This document shows, piece after piece, positions 1 to 9,121 of a stretch of DNA of 49,157 bases. The DNA comes from Lactobacillales bacterium (GTDB taxonomy: Bacteria > Bacillota > Bacilli > Lactobacillales > Streptococcaceae). The stretch spans positions 1 through 49,157 of the forward strand of contig JAITQW010000024.1 of the NCBI GenBank assembly GCA_031288715.1, in the 5' to 3' direction. The stretch's first letter is position 1; each line of letters begins with the position of its first letter. The notes under the pieces are model-generated. The model searched no databases, was not told the origin of the DNA, and saw only the letters and a program-made list of their open reading frames with translations. The translations under genes and the position numbers were made by a program.

Positions 1-39
1 ATTTTATTATATTTCAACACAAAATAAATCAAAAGCGAT

Positions 40-71
40 GCTTATTAGCAATTAGGCTTATTAGCAATTAG
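40..71. repeat. Exact 16-bp tandem duplication
   Basis: GCTTATTAGCAATTAG occurs twice in direct succession at 40-55 and 56-71. It lies in a gene-free spacer left of the yhaM terminator. No function is visible. Confidence 0.85.
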
Positions 72-99
72 TATAGTAGCACATCATTTTTAGCTATGT

Positions 100-240
100 T
101 TTCAAAAACATCTTCTTAACCCTGAATAAATAATAGCAAATTCTCATTAGATAGTGCCTACATAAATGTCTTCTTAACAAAAAAATAATAATAATTTTTT
201 AATTAGATAGTATCTACATAAACATTCCCCTAACACACTA
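100..240. repeat. Degenerate direct repeats in AT-rich spacer
   Basis: Two diverged copies of a unit starting ATTAGATAGT and continuing CTACATAAA lie at about 146 and 202, a period of 56 bp. A partial third similarity (ATCTTCTTAAC) starts near 111. The core of the second copy, TAGATA-G-TATCTA, is a small palindrome. A similar motif (TTAGACAGTAGCTACA) recurs near 9301 in the bacteriocin cassette. I see no gene in 1-265. Confidence 0.5.
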
Positions 241-265
241 TTAATCGAAACGATTTGTTCGATAA

Positions 266-299
266 TAAAAAAACTGCTGACCTTATACGTCAACAGCCT
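266..299 (-). terminator. Rho-independent terminator after yhaM
   Basis: On the minus strand, CTGTTGAC and GTCAGCAG form an 8-bp stem (one G-T pair) around a short loop, followed directly by a run of seven T. It lies a few bases after the yhaM stop and probably ends the yhaO-yhaN-yhaM transcript. Confidence 0.85.
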
Positions 300-304
300 T
301 CTTT

Positions 305-1252
305 TTATTCATTCGGACGATAAAAATTACGATTATCCAGTCCAAAAACACGAGGTGTACTCTCGCCTGGAGAAACTTGCTGTAAAGCAGATGACATCAT
401 CTGAATGGACGCATCTAAATTATCGATACAATGCAAAACTTCTGCTTCAATAACCTTTGGACGCATAGGCGAACCCCACTCTAATTGCCCATGATGAGAT
501 AAAATCATATGACGAAGCAAAATCATCTCTTCTATGCTCGAATCAATCTCAAGTTCTACTGCAGCTTTAACAATCTCTTCATCAACAATCACGATATGCC
601 CAAGCAAATTTCCTGCTAATGTATACTCTGTCCCTATAGAACCCCCTGCTAACTCTACCACTTTTCCTAAATCATGCAAAATTACTCCTGCATACAGAAG
701 TGATGCATTCAATTCTGGATAGAGCTTCACAATCGATTCTGCCAAACGAAGCATCATCAACGTATGATAGGCCAGCCCTGTTTCGAACGCATGGTGATTC
801 GATTTCGCAGCAGGATAAGTATAAAAAACATCCTTGTATTTATTTAACAGAAAACGAACAATTCTATGCCAAGAAGCCTGCTTAATCTCAAACAACTTCC
901 GCTGAATTTCCTCTTCCAATTCTGTTGGCCTCATTGGTGGCTTCTCCGTATACAATTCCGGCTGAAAAGCTTCAGAATCAGTTGCTAAACGAAGACTAAT
1001 TTGATTAACTTGCGGCATACCTTGATAGAGCTCCTTTCTTCCCACCATATGCACAACTACTCCAGGCGTAAAATCTCGAATCGTCTTATCACTCGTATCC
1101 CAAAGATTCCCATTAATCGTCGCAGTCCGATCCTGAAAAACAAACGCTTGATACTTCTTCCCCGCACGTGTCATACGCACTTCCATACTCCTAATGAGCA
1201 CATATATTTCAAAATTATCTCCTACTTGAATCTCATTCAATAGCTTTATCAT
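305..1252 (-). CDS. yhaM: 3'-5' exoribonuclease YhaM
   Basis: YhaM trims RNA and single-stranded DNA from the 3' end in the cytoplasm of low-G+C Gram-positives. The protein has an N-terminal OB-fold nucleic-acid-binding region and then an HD phosphohydrolase domain. Visible metal-ligand motifs include the HD pair in ILHDLGK and later His residues in RHMILSHHG. I chose ATG 1252 because the minus strand reads GTAGGAGAG seven to eight bases upstream; the frame is open for nine more codons. It is the last gene of a yhaO-yhaN-yhaM group, followed by a strong terminator. Length (315 aa) is normal for the family. Confidence 0.93.
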   Translation of the reverse strand: MIKLLNEIQVGDNFEIYVLIRSMEVRMTRAGKKYQAFVFQDRTATINGNLWDTSDKTIRDFTPGVVVHMVGRKELYQGMPQVNQISLRLATDSEAFQPELYTEKPPMRPTELEEEIQRKLFEIKQASWHRIVRFLLNKYKDVFYTYPAAKSNHHAFETGLAYHTLMMLRLAESIVKLYPELNASLLYAGVILHDLGKVVELAGGSIGTEYTLAGNLLGHIVIVDEEIVKAAVELEIDSSIEEMILLRHMILSHHGQLEWGSPMRPKVIEAEVLHCIDNLDASIQMMSSALQQVSPGESTPRVFGLDNRNFYRPNE

Positions 1253-1378
1253 TAAAACTCTCCTACCTTCAACGTCCAACAGATTGTAAATACAACCAAT
1301 ACTCGCATAGTCTTGCTTATCGTAATAGCTATATGCATTGTTATTACTTAAATATTCGAATCATCGCCACAATAAAAA

Positions 1379-3979
1379 TTACAAACAAATCATTCTATCT
1401 GGCGCCTCTTCAGCAAAAAACACTCGCATTCTCTCATCACTTGAAAATAATAACACTTGACTCTCTTTTGCTACTTCTTTGAGCAATTTCACAAAATTTC
1501 CTTTTCGTTTTTCATCATAGTGCAGCCACACATCATCCATCAAAATAGGTGCAAAATACTTGTTCTGACGAAACAAGAATGCCATTCTTATGGATAAGTA
1601 CAACTGATCTCTTGTTCCTGTTGATAAATCTACCACACGAAACAGTTGCCCGTCTTTTCCCTCAATCTGTAGTTTCTCTGAAGACCACTCAATTCCAATA
1701 TAAGCATCCGAAGTAAGTGAAGCAAGTAAACGAGAAGCTGATGCCAACAATTCATGCAATGTTTGATCGCTCGAATAGCGCAACAAATCAATTAACAGTT
1801 TTGTCTCCACCTGATCAATTAACCATTCACGCACAAGATTTTGAAATTTTCCTCGCTGATATCCTTCATTTTGCACCCACTCCAAAAGCGTTCCATCTGC
1901 TTCCAACAATGATTTACGCCCCTTCAAACTAGCAGATTCTTTCAATAACCGCTGATACTCATCTTGCAAAATCTGTAAATTTTTCTCCTCTTCTTGCAAA
2001 TCTTGTAAAATTTTCTCAAAGTTAGTTTTCTTCTCTAGATCGAACAGCTCTTTTAATTGTTCGCTAACAAATTTCAAACGAATCTGCGACTCTTTTGCTT
2101 GACGTTGCTTGTCAAGAAAAGCTTCCATTCCAGCAAAATCAATTAAATGATACTTTTCAATCCAACTATCCCCTTCTTCTTTTAACGCTGAAATCTGCAC
2201 TTCTAATTCTTGAATCCGCTGAAAAATCACGCTTGAATTTTGAGATCTATTTTCCTCCGAAATACTTTCCATCTCAGATAAAAAGTCTCGAATTGCTTGA
2301 AATTTATCCTTAACATGTTGATTAGCAAACGGAATCCATTCTTGTAAAAACAATGTCTTCTCATCAAAAATTCCTAATTGCTCTCTAATATCCTCCAACA
2401 CTGCTTCTTTTTGATCCCGAACATTCAACGCACGTCGGAAATCTTCCACCTGGTGTCCAAAACGTAAAAATTCTTCCATCTGACTCATTTCTTTCAAATT
2501 TGCACGCTTAATCAATTGAGAAAAATGCTGCCTAATTTCCATCATTCCCTGACGATTATCCTCTAACCGCCTCCTTTGAATTCTTTTGATATACTTTTTT
2601 CGACTCCAGCCAACAAACAACATCAAAAAGATCCCAGAAAAAACAATTCCAACTAGACTTACTAAATTCCAGGGTGATAAAAAAACCTTCCATAACCATC
2701 TCCCCACACAAACAGATAACACAGGAAAGATAAGTAACCACCCATCAGACTTTAAAGAGTATTTTCTTTCATTTACTCCTTCTTTATCAAGCAATGACTC
2801 ATTCTCAAATTTAAGTCTTAAAAATTTCTCTTGTAAAATTTGCGTTTCCTGATAATCAAGCATACACGGAGGATCCATTTCGTGCCATTTCCAACGCGAG
2901 CTCAACTCAATAATCGTCTCAACTGCAGAAGTTAGAAGAACTTGTTGCTCTTGCTCTTTCTGTGTCAATTCAACCACACGCGCCTCTTCATTTAACAAAT
3001 TCAAAATTTTATCTTTCTCTCGCAAATAGAAGGAATAATTTTCTGTTCTATTAGATAATTCCGTCGTAAGAGCCACTTGATACCTTCTATTTGCTTGTGC
3101 TAACTCTTCTTTTACCTGAGAATATTGATAATAAAAATCCACTAATTGCTTATCATCTTCTTCTGGAAGCAACGGATTTTTCTGTAACCCTTCTTGCAAA
3201 TTTTTCCATTCGTAAAAACTTTCTTTCGCACGCATCTGAGAAGTTAATCGTTCTATTAACGAAAATTTTTGTTGAAATTTTCCACGATTCTCCTTAATGT
3301 CTTCTTCTAGTTTCAACAATTGCTGCTGCATTGCTTGATAACTACTTTCTTCCCTTTCTTTTTGAAAAATTTTCTTTCGAATCTCCAAAATCTCTGTTAC
3401 AGAAGCATTAAGTGGCCTTGCACTCCCTTTCTTAGCAAAAAACTTACTTGTCTTCTCCTGTAGCAATTTTGCTTTTTTAATTAACTCACGAGAACCCGTT
3501 GATGCAATCGAAAGAAGTGTCTCTTCAATTCTTTCCACTGAAAGTGCACGAATATCAGACAATTGTTCTTGTTTTAGGCTATAAACAGAACGAAATAAAT
3601 TTAAATTTAGTGGTCGAACTAATTGAAAAAACTCCTCTTCGCTTAAATTTCGCCCATCCACAAGCGTGATCTTAGTCTCATTATTCTTTCGAGCTTTCTC
3701 CTTACCTTTGATGCCAAAACGCTCAATTGTCACCTTGCCATGTTTAGGCAACTCCAAAAACAAGCGTCCGCCAAACACAGCTTCTTTATTTTTAGGTCGA
3801 AAATGTCGATTCTCTTTCTTTGCCGTCTCAAAACCAAACAACATCTGTTCTAAAAAACAATACAATGTCGATTTCCCAGATTCATTACCACCAAAAACCA
3901 TCTGAAGTCCTTCTGAAAAATCGTAGGCCTGTTGTTCTAATTTTCCGAATCCATCAATCTCCGCACGAATCAGCTTCAC
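1379..3979 (-). CDS. yhaN: YhaN-like AAA/SbcC-type ATPase
   Basis: This is a large SMC/SbcC-like ATPase, the usual partner of the YhaO nuclease. Walker A is GGNESGKST at residues 30-38. Long charged coiled-coil segments follow, interrupted by two hydrophobic stretches at about 413-430 and 436-458. These probably anchor it to the membrane, as in the Bacillus YhaN family. Near the C-terminus STGTRDQLYLSIR resembles the ABC signature, and APILMDDVW is the Walker B with catalytic acidic residues. It lies 114 bp after yhaO and 126 bp before the chosen yhaM start, all in one direction. By analogy with SbcCD, YhaO-YhaN probably acts on DNA ends or hairpins; this is inference from the family. Confidence 0.88.
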   Translation of the reverse strand: MKLIRAEIDGFGKLEQQAYDFSEGLQMVFGGNESGKSTLYCFLEQMLFGFETAKKENRHFRPKNKEAVFGGRLFLELPKHGKVTIERFGIKGKEKARKNNETKITLVDGRNLSEEEFFQLVRPLNLNLFRSVYSLKQEQLSDIRALSVERIEETLLSIASTGSRELIKKAKLLQEKTSKFFAKKGSARPLNASVTEILEIRKKIFQKEREESSYQAMQQQLLKLEEDIKENRGKFQQKFSLIERLTSQMRAKESFYEWKNLQEGLQKNPLLPEEDDKQLVDFYYQYSQVKEELAQANRRYQVALTTELSNRTENYSFYLREKDKILNLLNEEARVVELTQKEQEQQVLLTSAVETIIELSSRWKWHEMDPPCMLDYQETQILQEKFLRLKFENESLLDKEGVNERKYSLKSDGWLLIFPVLSVCVGRWLWKVFLSPWNLVSLVGIVFSGIFLMLFVGWSRKKYIKRIQRRRLEDNRQGMMEIRQHFSQLIKRANLKEMSQMEEFLRFGHQVEDFRRALNVRDQKEAVLEDIREQLGIFDEKTLFLQEWIPFANQHVKDKFQAIRDFLSEMESISEENRSQNSSVIFQRIQELEVQISALKEEGDSWIEKYHLIDFAGMEAFLDKQRQAKESQIRLKFVSEQLKELFDLEKKTNFEKILQDLQEEEKNLQILQDEYQRLLKESASLKGRKSLLEADGTLLEWVQNEGYQRGKFQNLVREWLIDQVETKLLIDLLRYSSDQTLHELLASASRLLASLTSDAYIGIEWSSEKLQIEGKDGQLFRVVDLSTGTRDQLYLSIRMAFLFRQNKYFAPILMDDVWLHYDEKRKGNFVKLLKEVAKESQVLLFSSDERMRVFFAEEAPDRMICL

Positions 3980-4093
3980 TTAAAAACCTCCAATTTAACT
4001 CCAAATTCTAAAAATTTTCGAATCTTTAGATCGAGTAGATTCAACTTAATAAACAATAAACATACTTTCTAATCGCATTTTTATCACAAGTTT

Positions 4094-5302
4094 TTAGACT
4101 TCTTTATTTACTTCAAAAAATAAATAAAATCGACGTTTTGCCTCTTCATATACTTCAGCTTGGAACGAAGAATCCACAAATTCCAACAGATTTTCCAATC
4201 CTCTTTTACTTGCTAATGGTTTACTTAACGTAGAGAGCAAGTCTTGCTTATGAAACTGATCGAATCGTTCTTCAATTTCTCGCTTTTCAAAAGGAATCAA
4301 CACCTTCTGCTGAACATCCATTGCAGCTCGCCAAGAAATCTTACTAATTGACAATTGAAGCGGATATAACGAATTAAAGAACTCTATTAATTCGAATTCG
4401 TCCAAAGATGGAATCAACGAATCTAAAACATTCTCTAATTGGATTTCAACAAACTGCATCTCACTTATTTTCGCTTCTTCAATTCTTCTCTGCAGGTAAA
4501 GACGTAAATCCTCCATATTCTGAATCTCACTCACATCACAAGAAAGTACTTGAAAAACAAGCGCTGCTACAGAAATTTCTTCTACTTTTAGCACTTCTTG
4601 GTCTAATTCAACTAAATTGACACAATGACTATTTTTTTCCTTACGAGTATGACCAATCGGCGCACCTGCATAACGAATTCGTCCTTCTGAATCTAACACT
4701 TCCGCTTGATGAATATGTCCTAACGCCCAATAATCATAGCGTTTTGTTTGCATTTCCTGCAAAGAGAAGGGAGCATAACGAGAATTTTCTCCGCCCAATT
4801 CTCCATGGTAGATTCCTAAATGATAGTCAATATCTTTTAGACGTTCAGGAAAATCAAGAATTTTTCGCTCAGAAATCCAAGGTCTACGATAACTGAAGCC
4901 AGAAATAGCCACCTTTGCTCCGCTTTTGGTCGTCTTCATCACGGTAGATACATCTTCCTCTGTAAAAAGATGCACATTTTCTGAAAAACGAAACCAAAAT
5001 CGACTTTCTTCATAATAATCATGATTTCCAAAAACCAAAAATACAGAAATATCCAAGTCTCTTAAGCGAGAAAGTGCAGAGGCAATCACTTTTTGTGTCT
5101 TAGGAGATGAAAATGTTCGATGAAACGTATCTCCTGCAAAAATTAAAAAATCAACTTTTCGCTCGATAGCTACATCAATGATTTTTTTCAACGTTTTTTC
5201 ATTCGCCAAGAGTAAGCGATTAGAAAATAACTCTTCTGTTGGACGCACCCCTTCAAAAGCACGGTCAATATGTAAATCTGATACATGCAAAAAACGAATC
5301 AA
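4094..5302 (-). CDS. yhaO: YhaO-like DNA repair exonuclease (SbcD/Mre11 family)
   Basis: A calcineurin-like metallophosphoesterase of the SbcD/Mre11 type. The motifs run in order: VSDLHID, FAGDTFH, FGNHDYY, GHIHQAEV. The nuclease half is followed by a C-terminal region that would bind the YhaN ATPase. The frame opens at ATG 5320. A perfect -10 box (TATAAT) at 5328-5333 would put the transcript start almost on that ATG, so I prefer TTG 5302, which follows a GGGGTGAGG purine run and gives the family-typical start MIRFLHVSDLHI. First gene of the yhaO-yhaN-yhaM group and divergent from folD. Confidence 0.88.
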   Translation of the reverse strand: MIRFLHVSDLHIDRAFEGVRPTEELFSNRLLLANEKTLKKIIDVAIERKVDFLIFAGDTFHRTFSSPKTQKVIASALSRLRDLDISVFLVFGNHDYYEESRFWFRFSENVHLFTEEDVSTVMKTTKSGAKVAISGFSYRRPWISERKILDFPERLKDIDYHLGIYHGELGGENSRYAPFSLQEMQTKRYDYWALGHIHQAEVLDSEGRIRYAGAPIGHTRKEKNSHCVNLVELDQEVLKVEEISVAALVFQVLSCDVSEIQNMEDLRLYLQRRIEEAKISEMQFVEIQLENVLDSLIPSLDEFELIEFFNSLYPLQLSISKISWRAAMDVQQKVLIPFEKREIEERFDQFHKQDLLSTLSKPLASKRGLENLLEFVDSSFQAEVYEEAKRRFYLFFEVNKEV

Positions 5303-5327
5303 ACTCCTCACCCCTCTCATTTTCTAC

Positions 5328-5333
5328 ATTATA
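5328..5333 (-). promoter_or_regulatory. -10 element of the yhaO promoter
   Basis: A consensus TATAAT on the minus strand just upstream of yhaO. No good -35 box is visible at normal spacing. The neighbouring bases contain an imperfect inverted repeat (CCAAAAACAAA / TTTTTGTTTGG), which could be a binding site. Confidence 0.4.
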
Positions 5334-5487
5334 ACCCAAACTTCCAAAAACAAATTTTATTTTTGTTTGGATTTACCCAAAAAAGAAATTTAAAAGTTAT
5401 TCAGTAAGCATTATGTTAAAATTGGAAAAAAGAATAAATTTATAATTGATTCACGTAAAAATTGATTATACAAGGAGAAATCAATTG

Positions 5488-6345
5488 GTGACTTTCATAG
5501 ACGGAAAAGCATTAGCTCAAAAAACAAAAGAAACATTGAAAATACGAGTTCAAACATTGAAAGAAAAGGGAATTACTCCTGGTTTAGCAGTAATTTTAGT
5601 AGGAGAAAATCCTGCTAGCCAAGCCTACGTTCGAGGAAAAGAAAGTGATGCAAAAAGTTTAGGATTCATATCCATCATTGACCGTGTAGATGAGTCTATT
5701 TCACAAGAAGAGCTACTAAAAAAAGTTGAACAATACAATCAAGATAAAAACATTCACGGATTATTAGTACAACTTCCCTTACCAAAACATATAAATGAAA
5801 AATCCATTACACTTGCCATTGATCCAAAAAAAGATGTGGATGGCTTTCATCCTGTAAATATGGGTCATTTATTTCTTGGAAATCCACTTATGATTCCTTG
5901 TACTCCGTTTGGAATTATGCGTATGTTTGAAGAGTACGCAATTGATTTAGAAGGTAAAGAAGCCATAGTAATTGGGCGTTCTAACATTGTTGGCAAACCT
6001 ATGGCTACTCTTCTAACCATGGCAAATGCAACAGTTACTATTGCACACTCTAGAACAACTGACTTGCCCAGTATTACTAAACGAGCTGATATCTTAGTTG
6101 TGACAATAGGTCAAAGCGAAAAAATCACCAAGGAATATGTCAAAAACGGTGCTGTTGTCATTGACGTTGGAATGAACCGTTCAGAAAGCGGAAAGTTAGT
6201 CGGAGATGTCAAAACTTGCGATGTCGCAGAAATTGCAAGTTTCCTTACCCCTGTTCCCGGCGGCGTTGGACCAATGACCCGTGCTATGTTAATGGAACAA
6301 ACCGTTCTTGCTGCTGAACGATCTACTGGTGAAAATCTCGTATAA
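5488..6345 (+). CDS. folD: Methylenetetrahydrofolate dehydrogenase / cyclohydrolase
   Basis: FolD interconverts 5,10-methylene-, methenyl- and 10-formyl-tetrahydrofolate using NADP, supplying one-carbon units. Visible motifs are [13 protein letters not shown] (substrate and catalytic Lys region), [32 protein letters not shown] (nucleotide binding) and the C-terminal [18 protein letters not shown] at 5472-5478 points to a start at GTG 5488 (TTG 5485 is also possible), giving 285 aa, the normal length. A TATAAT at 5441-5446 may be its -10 box. The gene stands alone and converges on the bacteriocin cassette. A decayed copy of its last ~180 bp lies at 9657-9837. Confidence 0.95.
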   Translation: MTFIDGKALAQKTKETLKIRVQTLKEKGITPGLAVILVGENPASQAYVRGKESDAKSLGFISIIDRVDESISQEELLKKVEQYNQDKNIHGLLVQLPLPKHINEKSITLAIDPKKDVDGFHPVNMGHLFLGNPLMIPCTPFGIMRMFEEYAIDLEGKEAIVIGRSNIVGKPMATLLTMANATVTIAHSRTTDLPSITKRADILVVTIGQSEKITKEYVKNGAVVIDVGMNRSESGKLVGDVKTCDVAEIASFLTPVPGGVGPMTRAMLMEQTVLAAERSTGENLV

Positions 6346-6377
6346 TAAAGGTTAACGGCATATTTATTATAGAAGCT

Positions 6378-7049
6378 CTAGTTTTTGCTTATCAATAATT
6401 TTTGATCTTTTATTTGGAAAATTTTATTTGCTAGTTGTTTTTTGAAATCCTCTGAATGTGAAGAAAAAAGAAAAATTCTCCCTGCCTTTGCCTGTGTTTT
6501 CATAATATGAATCATTCTTTCTCTGCTTTTCATATCTAATGCTCCTAATGGTTCATCTAATAAAATCAAAGGTACATCAATCGAAAAGAAACAAGCCAGT
6601 GCCAATTTACAACGCATTCCCAGTGAATAACTCTCAAGTTCCTTTTCATTAGTTAGGTTAAAATAAAGCTTTTTTAACATTTGTTTAACTTTAGAACAAT
6701 AATTTTGATCTTGACTCCAAAGATATCGGATGATTTCAATATTATCTTGATAATTTATTTTTTCATAAAATTTTGGCTTACTGGGAATAAAAATCAGCTT
6801 TTTCTTTAATTCTTCGTTTGCAATCACTTGGTTGTTAATTATTAAAGTTTCGAAATGACCTTTAAAATAAATCAATCCTGATAACAATTTCAACAACGTT
6901 GTTTTTCCCGACCCATTATCTCCAGATAAACAAGCGATGTCTCCATTTGAAAGATTAAAATGAGCATCTTCGAAAATCAATTGCTCACCATAGGAAAAAT
7001 TTAAATGCTTAATACTTATTTTTTTAATTATATCCATTGAGATTTCCAT
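6378..7049 (-). CDS. ABC transporter ATPase of the circular-bacteriocin cassette
   Basis: A stand-alone ABC ATP-binding subunit. Walker A is GDNGSGKTT, the signature is SYSLGMRC (a weak LSGGQ variant), Walker B is LILLDEP and the H-loop is FSSH. It is the last gene of a six-gene minus-strand run headed by a circular bacteriocin gene, and lies 6 bp after the SpoIIM/DUF95-like gene. In circularin A, uberolysin and AS-48 clusters an ATPase in this position works with the DUF95 membrane protein in export and self-protection. I infer the same role. Either ATG 7049 or ATG 7037 could be the start. The Leu/Ile/Phe/Lys-rich, AT-rich coding differs from the flanking housekeeping genes. Confidence 0.85.
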   Translation of the reverse strand: MEISMDIIKKISIKHLNFSYGEQLIFEDAHFNLSNGDIACLSGDNGSGKTTLLKLLSGLIYFKGHFETLIINNQVIANEELKKKLIFIPSKPKFYEKINYQDNIEIIRYLWSQDQNYCSKVKQMLKKLYFNLTNEKELESYSLGMRCKLALACFFSIDVPLILLDEPLGALDMKSRERMIHIMKTQAKAGRIFLFSSHSEDFKKQLANKIFQIKDQKLLISKN

Positions 7050-7055
7050 AGCCTA

Positions 7056-7580
7056 CTATAAAACAATTTTTAAATGTGATTCAATCAAGGCGGCAAAAAT
7101 TAATAAAAACACCAACATTATTAAAAAATAAAGGCTATATCTTATTCGAATGCATTTCTTATCAATATACCTGATATTATAAATAAACTTTTGTGTCTCT
7201 AAACCAATACTTGCAGCCATTAACAATGCAAGTATTTCTAAAAAAGCATGTGGTAAAATACCGGTTATAATCGGATTAATTCCATAGCGGTTAAAGACAC
7301 AGATCAGGACATTACCAAGAAAAATACTGTTAAAAATAATGAGCAGGAAACTTAGTAATCCGAAAGATAGGTTGCCGAAAACGATTAGGCACAAAGCAAG
7401 TCGAATATTTTGCAAAAAGATAGTAAAAAAGGAAACATTTTTGGGGTGGATATCATATTGATGATGGCAAAAAATAATGATCCCTACCAATACTAGTAAC
7501 AAATAACACGATGACATAGTAATGAGTTGCTTTTTAAAGTATTTAAAAGCCGTAATCATTTTATAAAGACAATTTTGCAA
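7056..7580 (-). CDS. SpoIIM/DUF95-like membrane protein of bacteriocin cassette
   Basis: A 174-residue integral membrane protein with about four or five hydrophobic segments. The central stretch FLGNVLICVF followed by GILPHAFLEILALL matches the conserved glycine and PHxxxE region of the SpoIIM/DUF95 family. Proteins of this family (for example As-48C and CirC) occur in circular bacteriocin clusters and pair with the ATPase for secretion or immunity. The TTG start at 7580 is supported by a very strong Shine-Dalgarno (AAGGGAGG) seven bases before it. Its start overlaps the end of the upstream 89-codon gene by 20 bp. Confidence 0.78.
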   Translation of the reverse strand: MQNCLYKMITAFKYFKKQLITMSSCYLLLVLVGIIIFCHHQYDIHPKNVSFFTIFLQNIRLALCLIVFGNLSFGLLSFLLIIFNSIFLGNVLICVFNRYGINPIITGILPHAFLEILALLMAASIGLETQKFIYNIRYIDKKCIRIRYSLYFLIMLVFLLIFAALIESHLKIVL

Positions 7581-7830
7581 AAAGGTGCCTCCCTTTACTA
7601 ATAAATTTCTTTTCTTCCTTCCGCAGAAGATAGCTGTATAAAATCAAATAAAAGAAAAAAATTATAAAAAGCAACACCGTCCATTTTGGAGGAATAAATT
7701 CTAATACGCCCTCCATCAGCAATATATAACACCAGGGAAGTACCAAGAGCCTCTTCCAGAAGGAATATAATTTTAAATATATTTCTTCTTCAAAATTATC
7801 TATTTCCTCAACGCTTCCTTGTCCTTTCAC
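7561..7830 (-). CDS. Small two-TM protein, candidate bacteriocin immunity/accessory factor
   Basis: An 89-residue protein with an acidic N-terminus, two hydrophobic segments (about residues 28-45 and 50-68) and a basic C-terminus (RKEEKKFISKGR). It starts with GTG inside TAGTG, where the stop of the preceding gene and this start share one base. There is no clear Shine-Dalgarno, so translation is probably coupled. I do not recognise a family. Circular bacteriocin clusters usually carry a small cationic hydrophobic immunity protein, and this is the best candidate by size and position. That role is inference only. Confidence 0.6.
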   Translation of the reverse strand: MKGQGSVEEIDNFEEEIYLKLYSFWKRLLVLPWCYILLMEGVLEFIPPKWTVLLFIIFFFYLILYSYLLRKEEKKFISKGRHLFAKLSL

Positions 7831-8471
7831 TAATCGATAGTTTTACTAAAAATATACGGACTTACAAACAAAGATAACCTGGGACCATAAAAAAATGACC
7901 AAAGAGATAGCAAAAGCAAAAAAATCATTGAAAAAATTAGAATAGCAACATGATGAATAAAGAAAATTTCTACTGCAATGGAAAATAAAAAAATAGCAGC
8001 CATTGGTATCAATGAAATACTTTTGAGTACAGCAATCTTTGTTTGATACAAATCAAAAAAACATCCCGAAAGTTTATAAATATATAATTGCGACTCGTCT
8101 ATTCGATAACGAAAAACGGGCAATAATTTATACTGTAAATTTTGGATAACTTCTAATTCAGAAACAAAAGCACTAAATATAATTAGAAAAACCATCAACA
8201 TAGGATTTTTCACATAGCGTAAAAAAATTAATAATACCCATAAGATTACAATCGTTGATGTAGATAAAAAATATGATAATGTGCCGGTTTCAAGATATTT
8301 TCGATCATTTTTAATGGTCCTTAATTGAGTAACAAATAAAATTTTCTTATCAAAAAACTGTTCACCAATTTTTTGCCACATTTTGATAAGTCTCAGTTTT
8401 AAAGGTGAAGGAAAATAGATAAATTCAGAATTATCCAGAATTTTCTCTAATTTAATTTTTGAACGATACAT
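7830..8471 (-). CDS. Multi-TM membrane protein of bacteriocin cassette (B-like, second part)
   Basis: A 213-residue protein with a soluble basic N-terminal region of about 60 residues and then about five hydrophobic segments. Its ATG sits in TAATG, sharing one base with the stop of the upstream gene, and no Shine-Dalgarno is evident, so translation is probably coupled. I do not recognise conserved motifs. Circular bacteriocin clusters encode one large (about 550-residue) multi-spanning maturation protein (CirB, As-48B). This gene and its upstream neighbour may be two halves of such a protein. That is inference from size and position. Confidence 0.65.
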   Translation of the reverse strand: MYRSKIKLEKILDNSEFIYFPSPLKLRLIKMWQKIGEQFFDKKILFVTQLRTIKNDRKYLETGTLSYFLSTSTIVILWVLLIFLRYVKNPMLMVFLIIFSAFVSELEVIQNLQYKLLPVFRYRIDESQLYIYKLSGCFFDLYQTKIAVLKSISLIPMAAIFLFSIAVEIFFIHHVAILIFSMIFLLLLSLWSFFYGPRLSLFVSPYIFSKTID

Positions 8472-9121
8472 TAAAATTGCTGTATCTTTTTAAAAATAAA
8501 AAATAATTTATCTAACTCTTGATGCCACTGCTCACTCAGAGCAGTATCAACTTTTCTTAGTGAATTTGTGTTCATTCCTTGATTAAAAATAATTTTCTTG
8601 AGTAGTTGGAAACTTCTAATGAGAAATCCCAAAAACATCTGAATCAAAGTAAGAGCTACCGCCGTTTTCATAATATATGAAAATAAAGAAATGCTTTTTA
8701 AACCTGTTTGTTTTTTAATTAATTCTCGTTTTTTAAGGGCGTATACTCTCACTAATGTGTAGGAAAATGATGCAAAAAAGAAACTAAACAACAAGGGAAA
8801 GGCTAGATCTAACCGAAAAACTAAAAAATAACAAAGAGTCCCAATTACCTTGTCAAAATAAACAACATAAAAAAAGAGGATTTCGCTTATCATTGTTATG
8901 TAAATCCTAACCTGTTTACTCTTTGGATTCATCATCATCCAATCGAAAGATAATGCTTGTAAGGCACTCTTTGAATGTTTAATGATAAATTCTAAGTGCA
9001 AAAATAGGTAGATCAATACAATAAAAAAATCGTAATAGTCAGTAAATAAAAGGGGAACAAATAATTTTCGTATTAAAAACAATGTTCCTGTAAATAAAAC
9101 TGTTTTCCCTAAAGTGAGCAA
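8471..9121 (-). CDS. Multi-TM membrane protein of bacteriocin cassette (B-like, first part; start uncertain)
   Basis: A 216-residue membrane protein with about five hydrophobic segments, ending in a charged tail and overlapping the next gene by one base (TAATG). The apparent start is a TTG at 9121 with no convincing ribosome-binding site. A better site lies upstream: AGGAG at 9233-9237, then TTG 9220-9222, opening a frame that encodes YQYLKNTFHNRLINN and continues into this gene only if the reading frame changes near an A7 tract at 9142-9148. So the gene may be frameshifted, may use slippage, or may truly start late. It is probably part of the bacteriocin maturation/export membrane complex. 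Confidence 0.55.
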   Translation of the reverse strand: MLTLGKTVLFTGTLFLIRKLFVPLLFTDYYDFFIVLIYLFLHLEFIIKHSKSALQALSFDWMMMNPKSKQVRIYITMISEILFFYVVYFDKVIGTLCYFLVFRLDLAFPLLFSFFFASFSYTLVRVYALKKRELIKKQTGLKSISLFSYIMKTAVALTLIQMFLGFLIRSFQLLKKIIFNQGMNTNSLRKVDTALSEQWHQELDKLFFIFKKIQQF

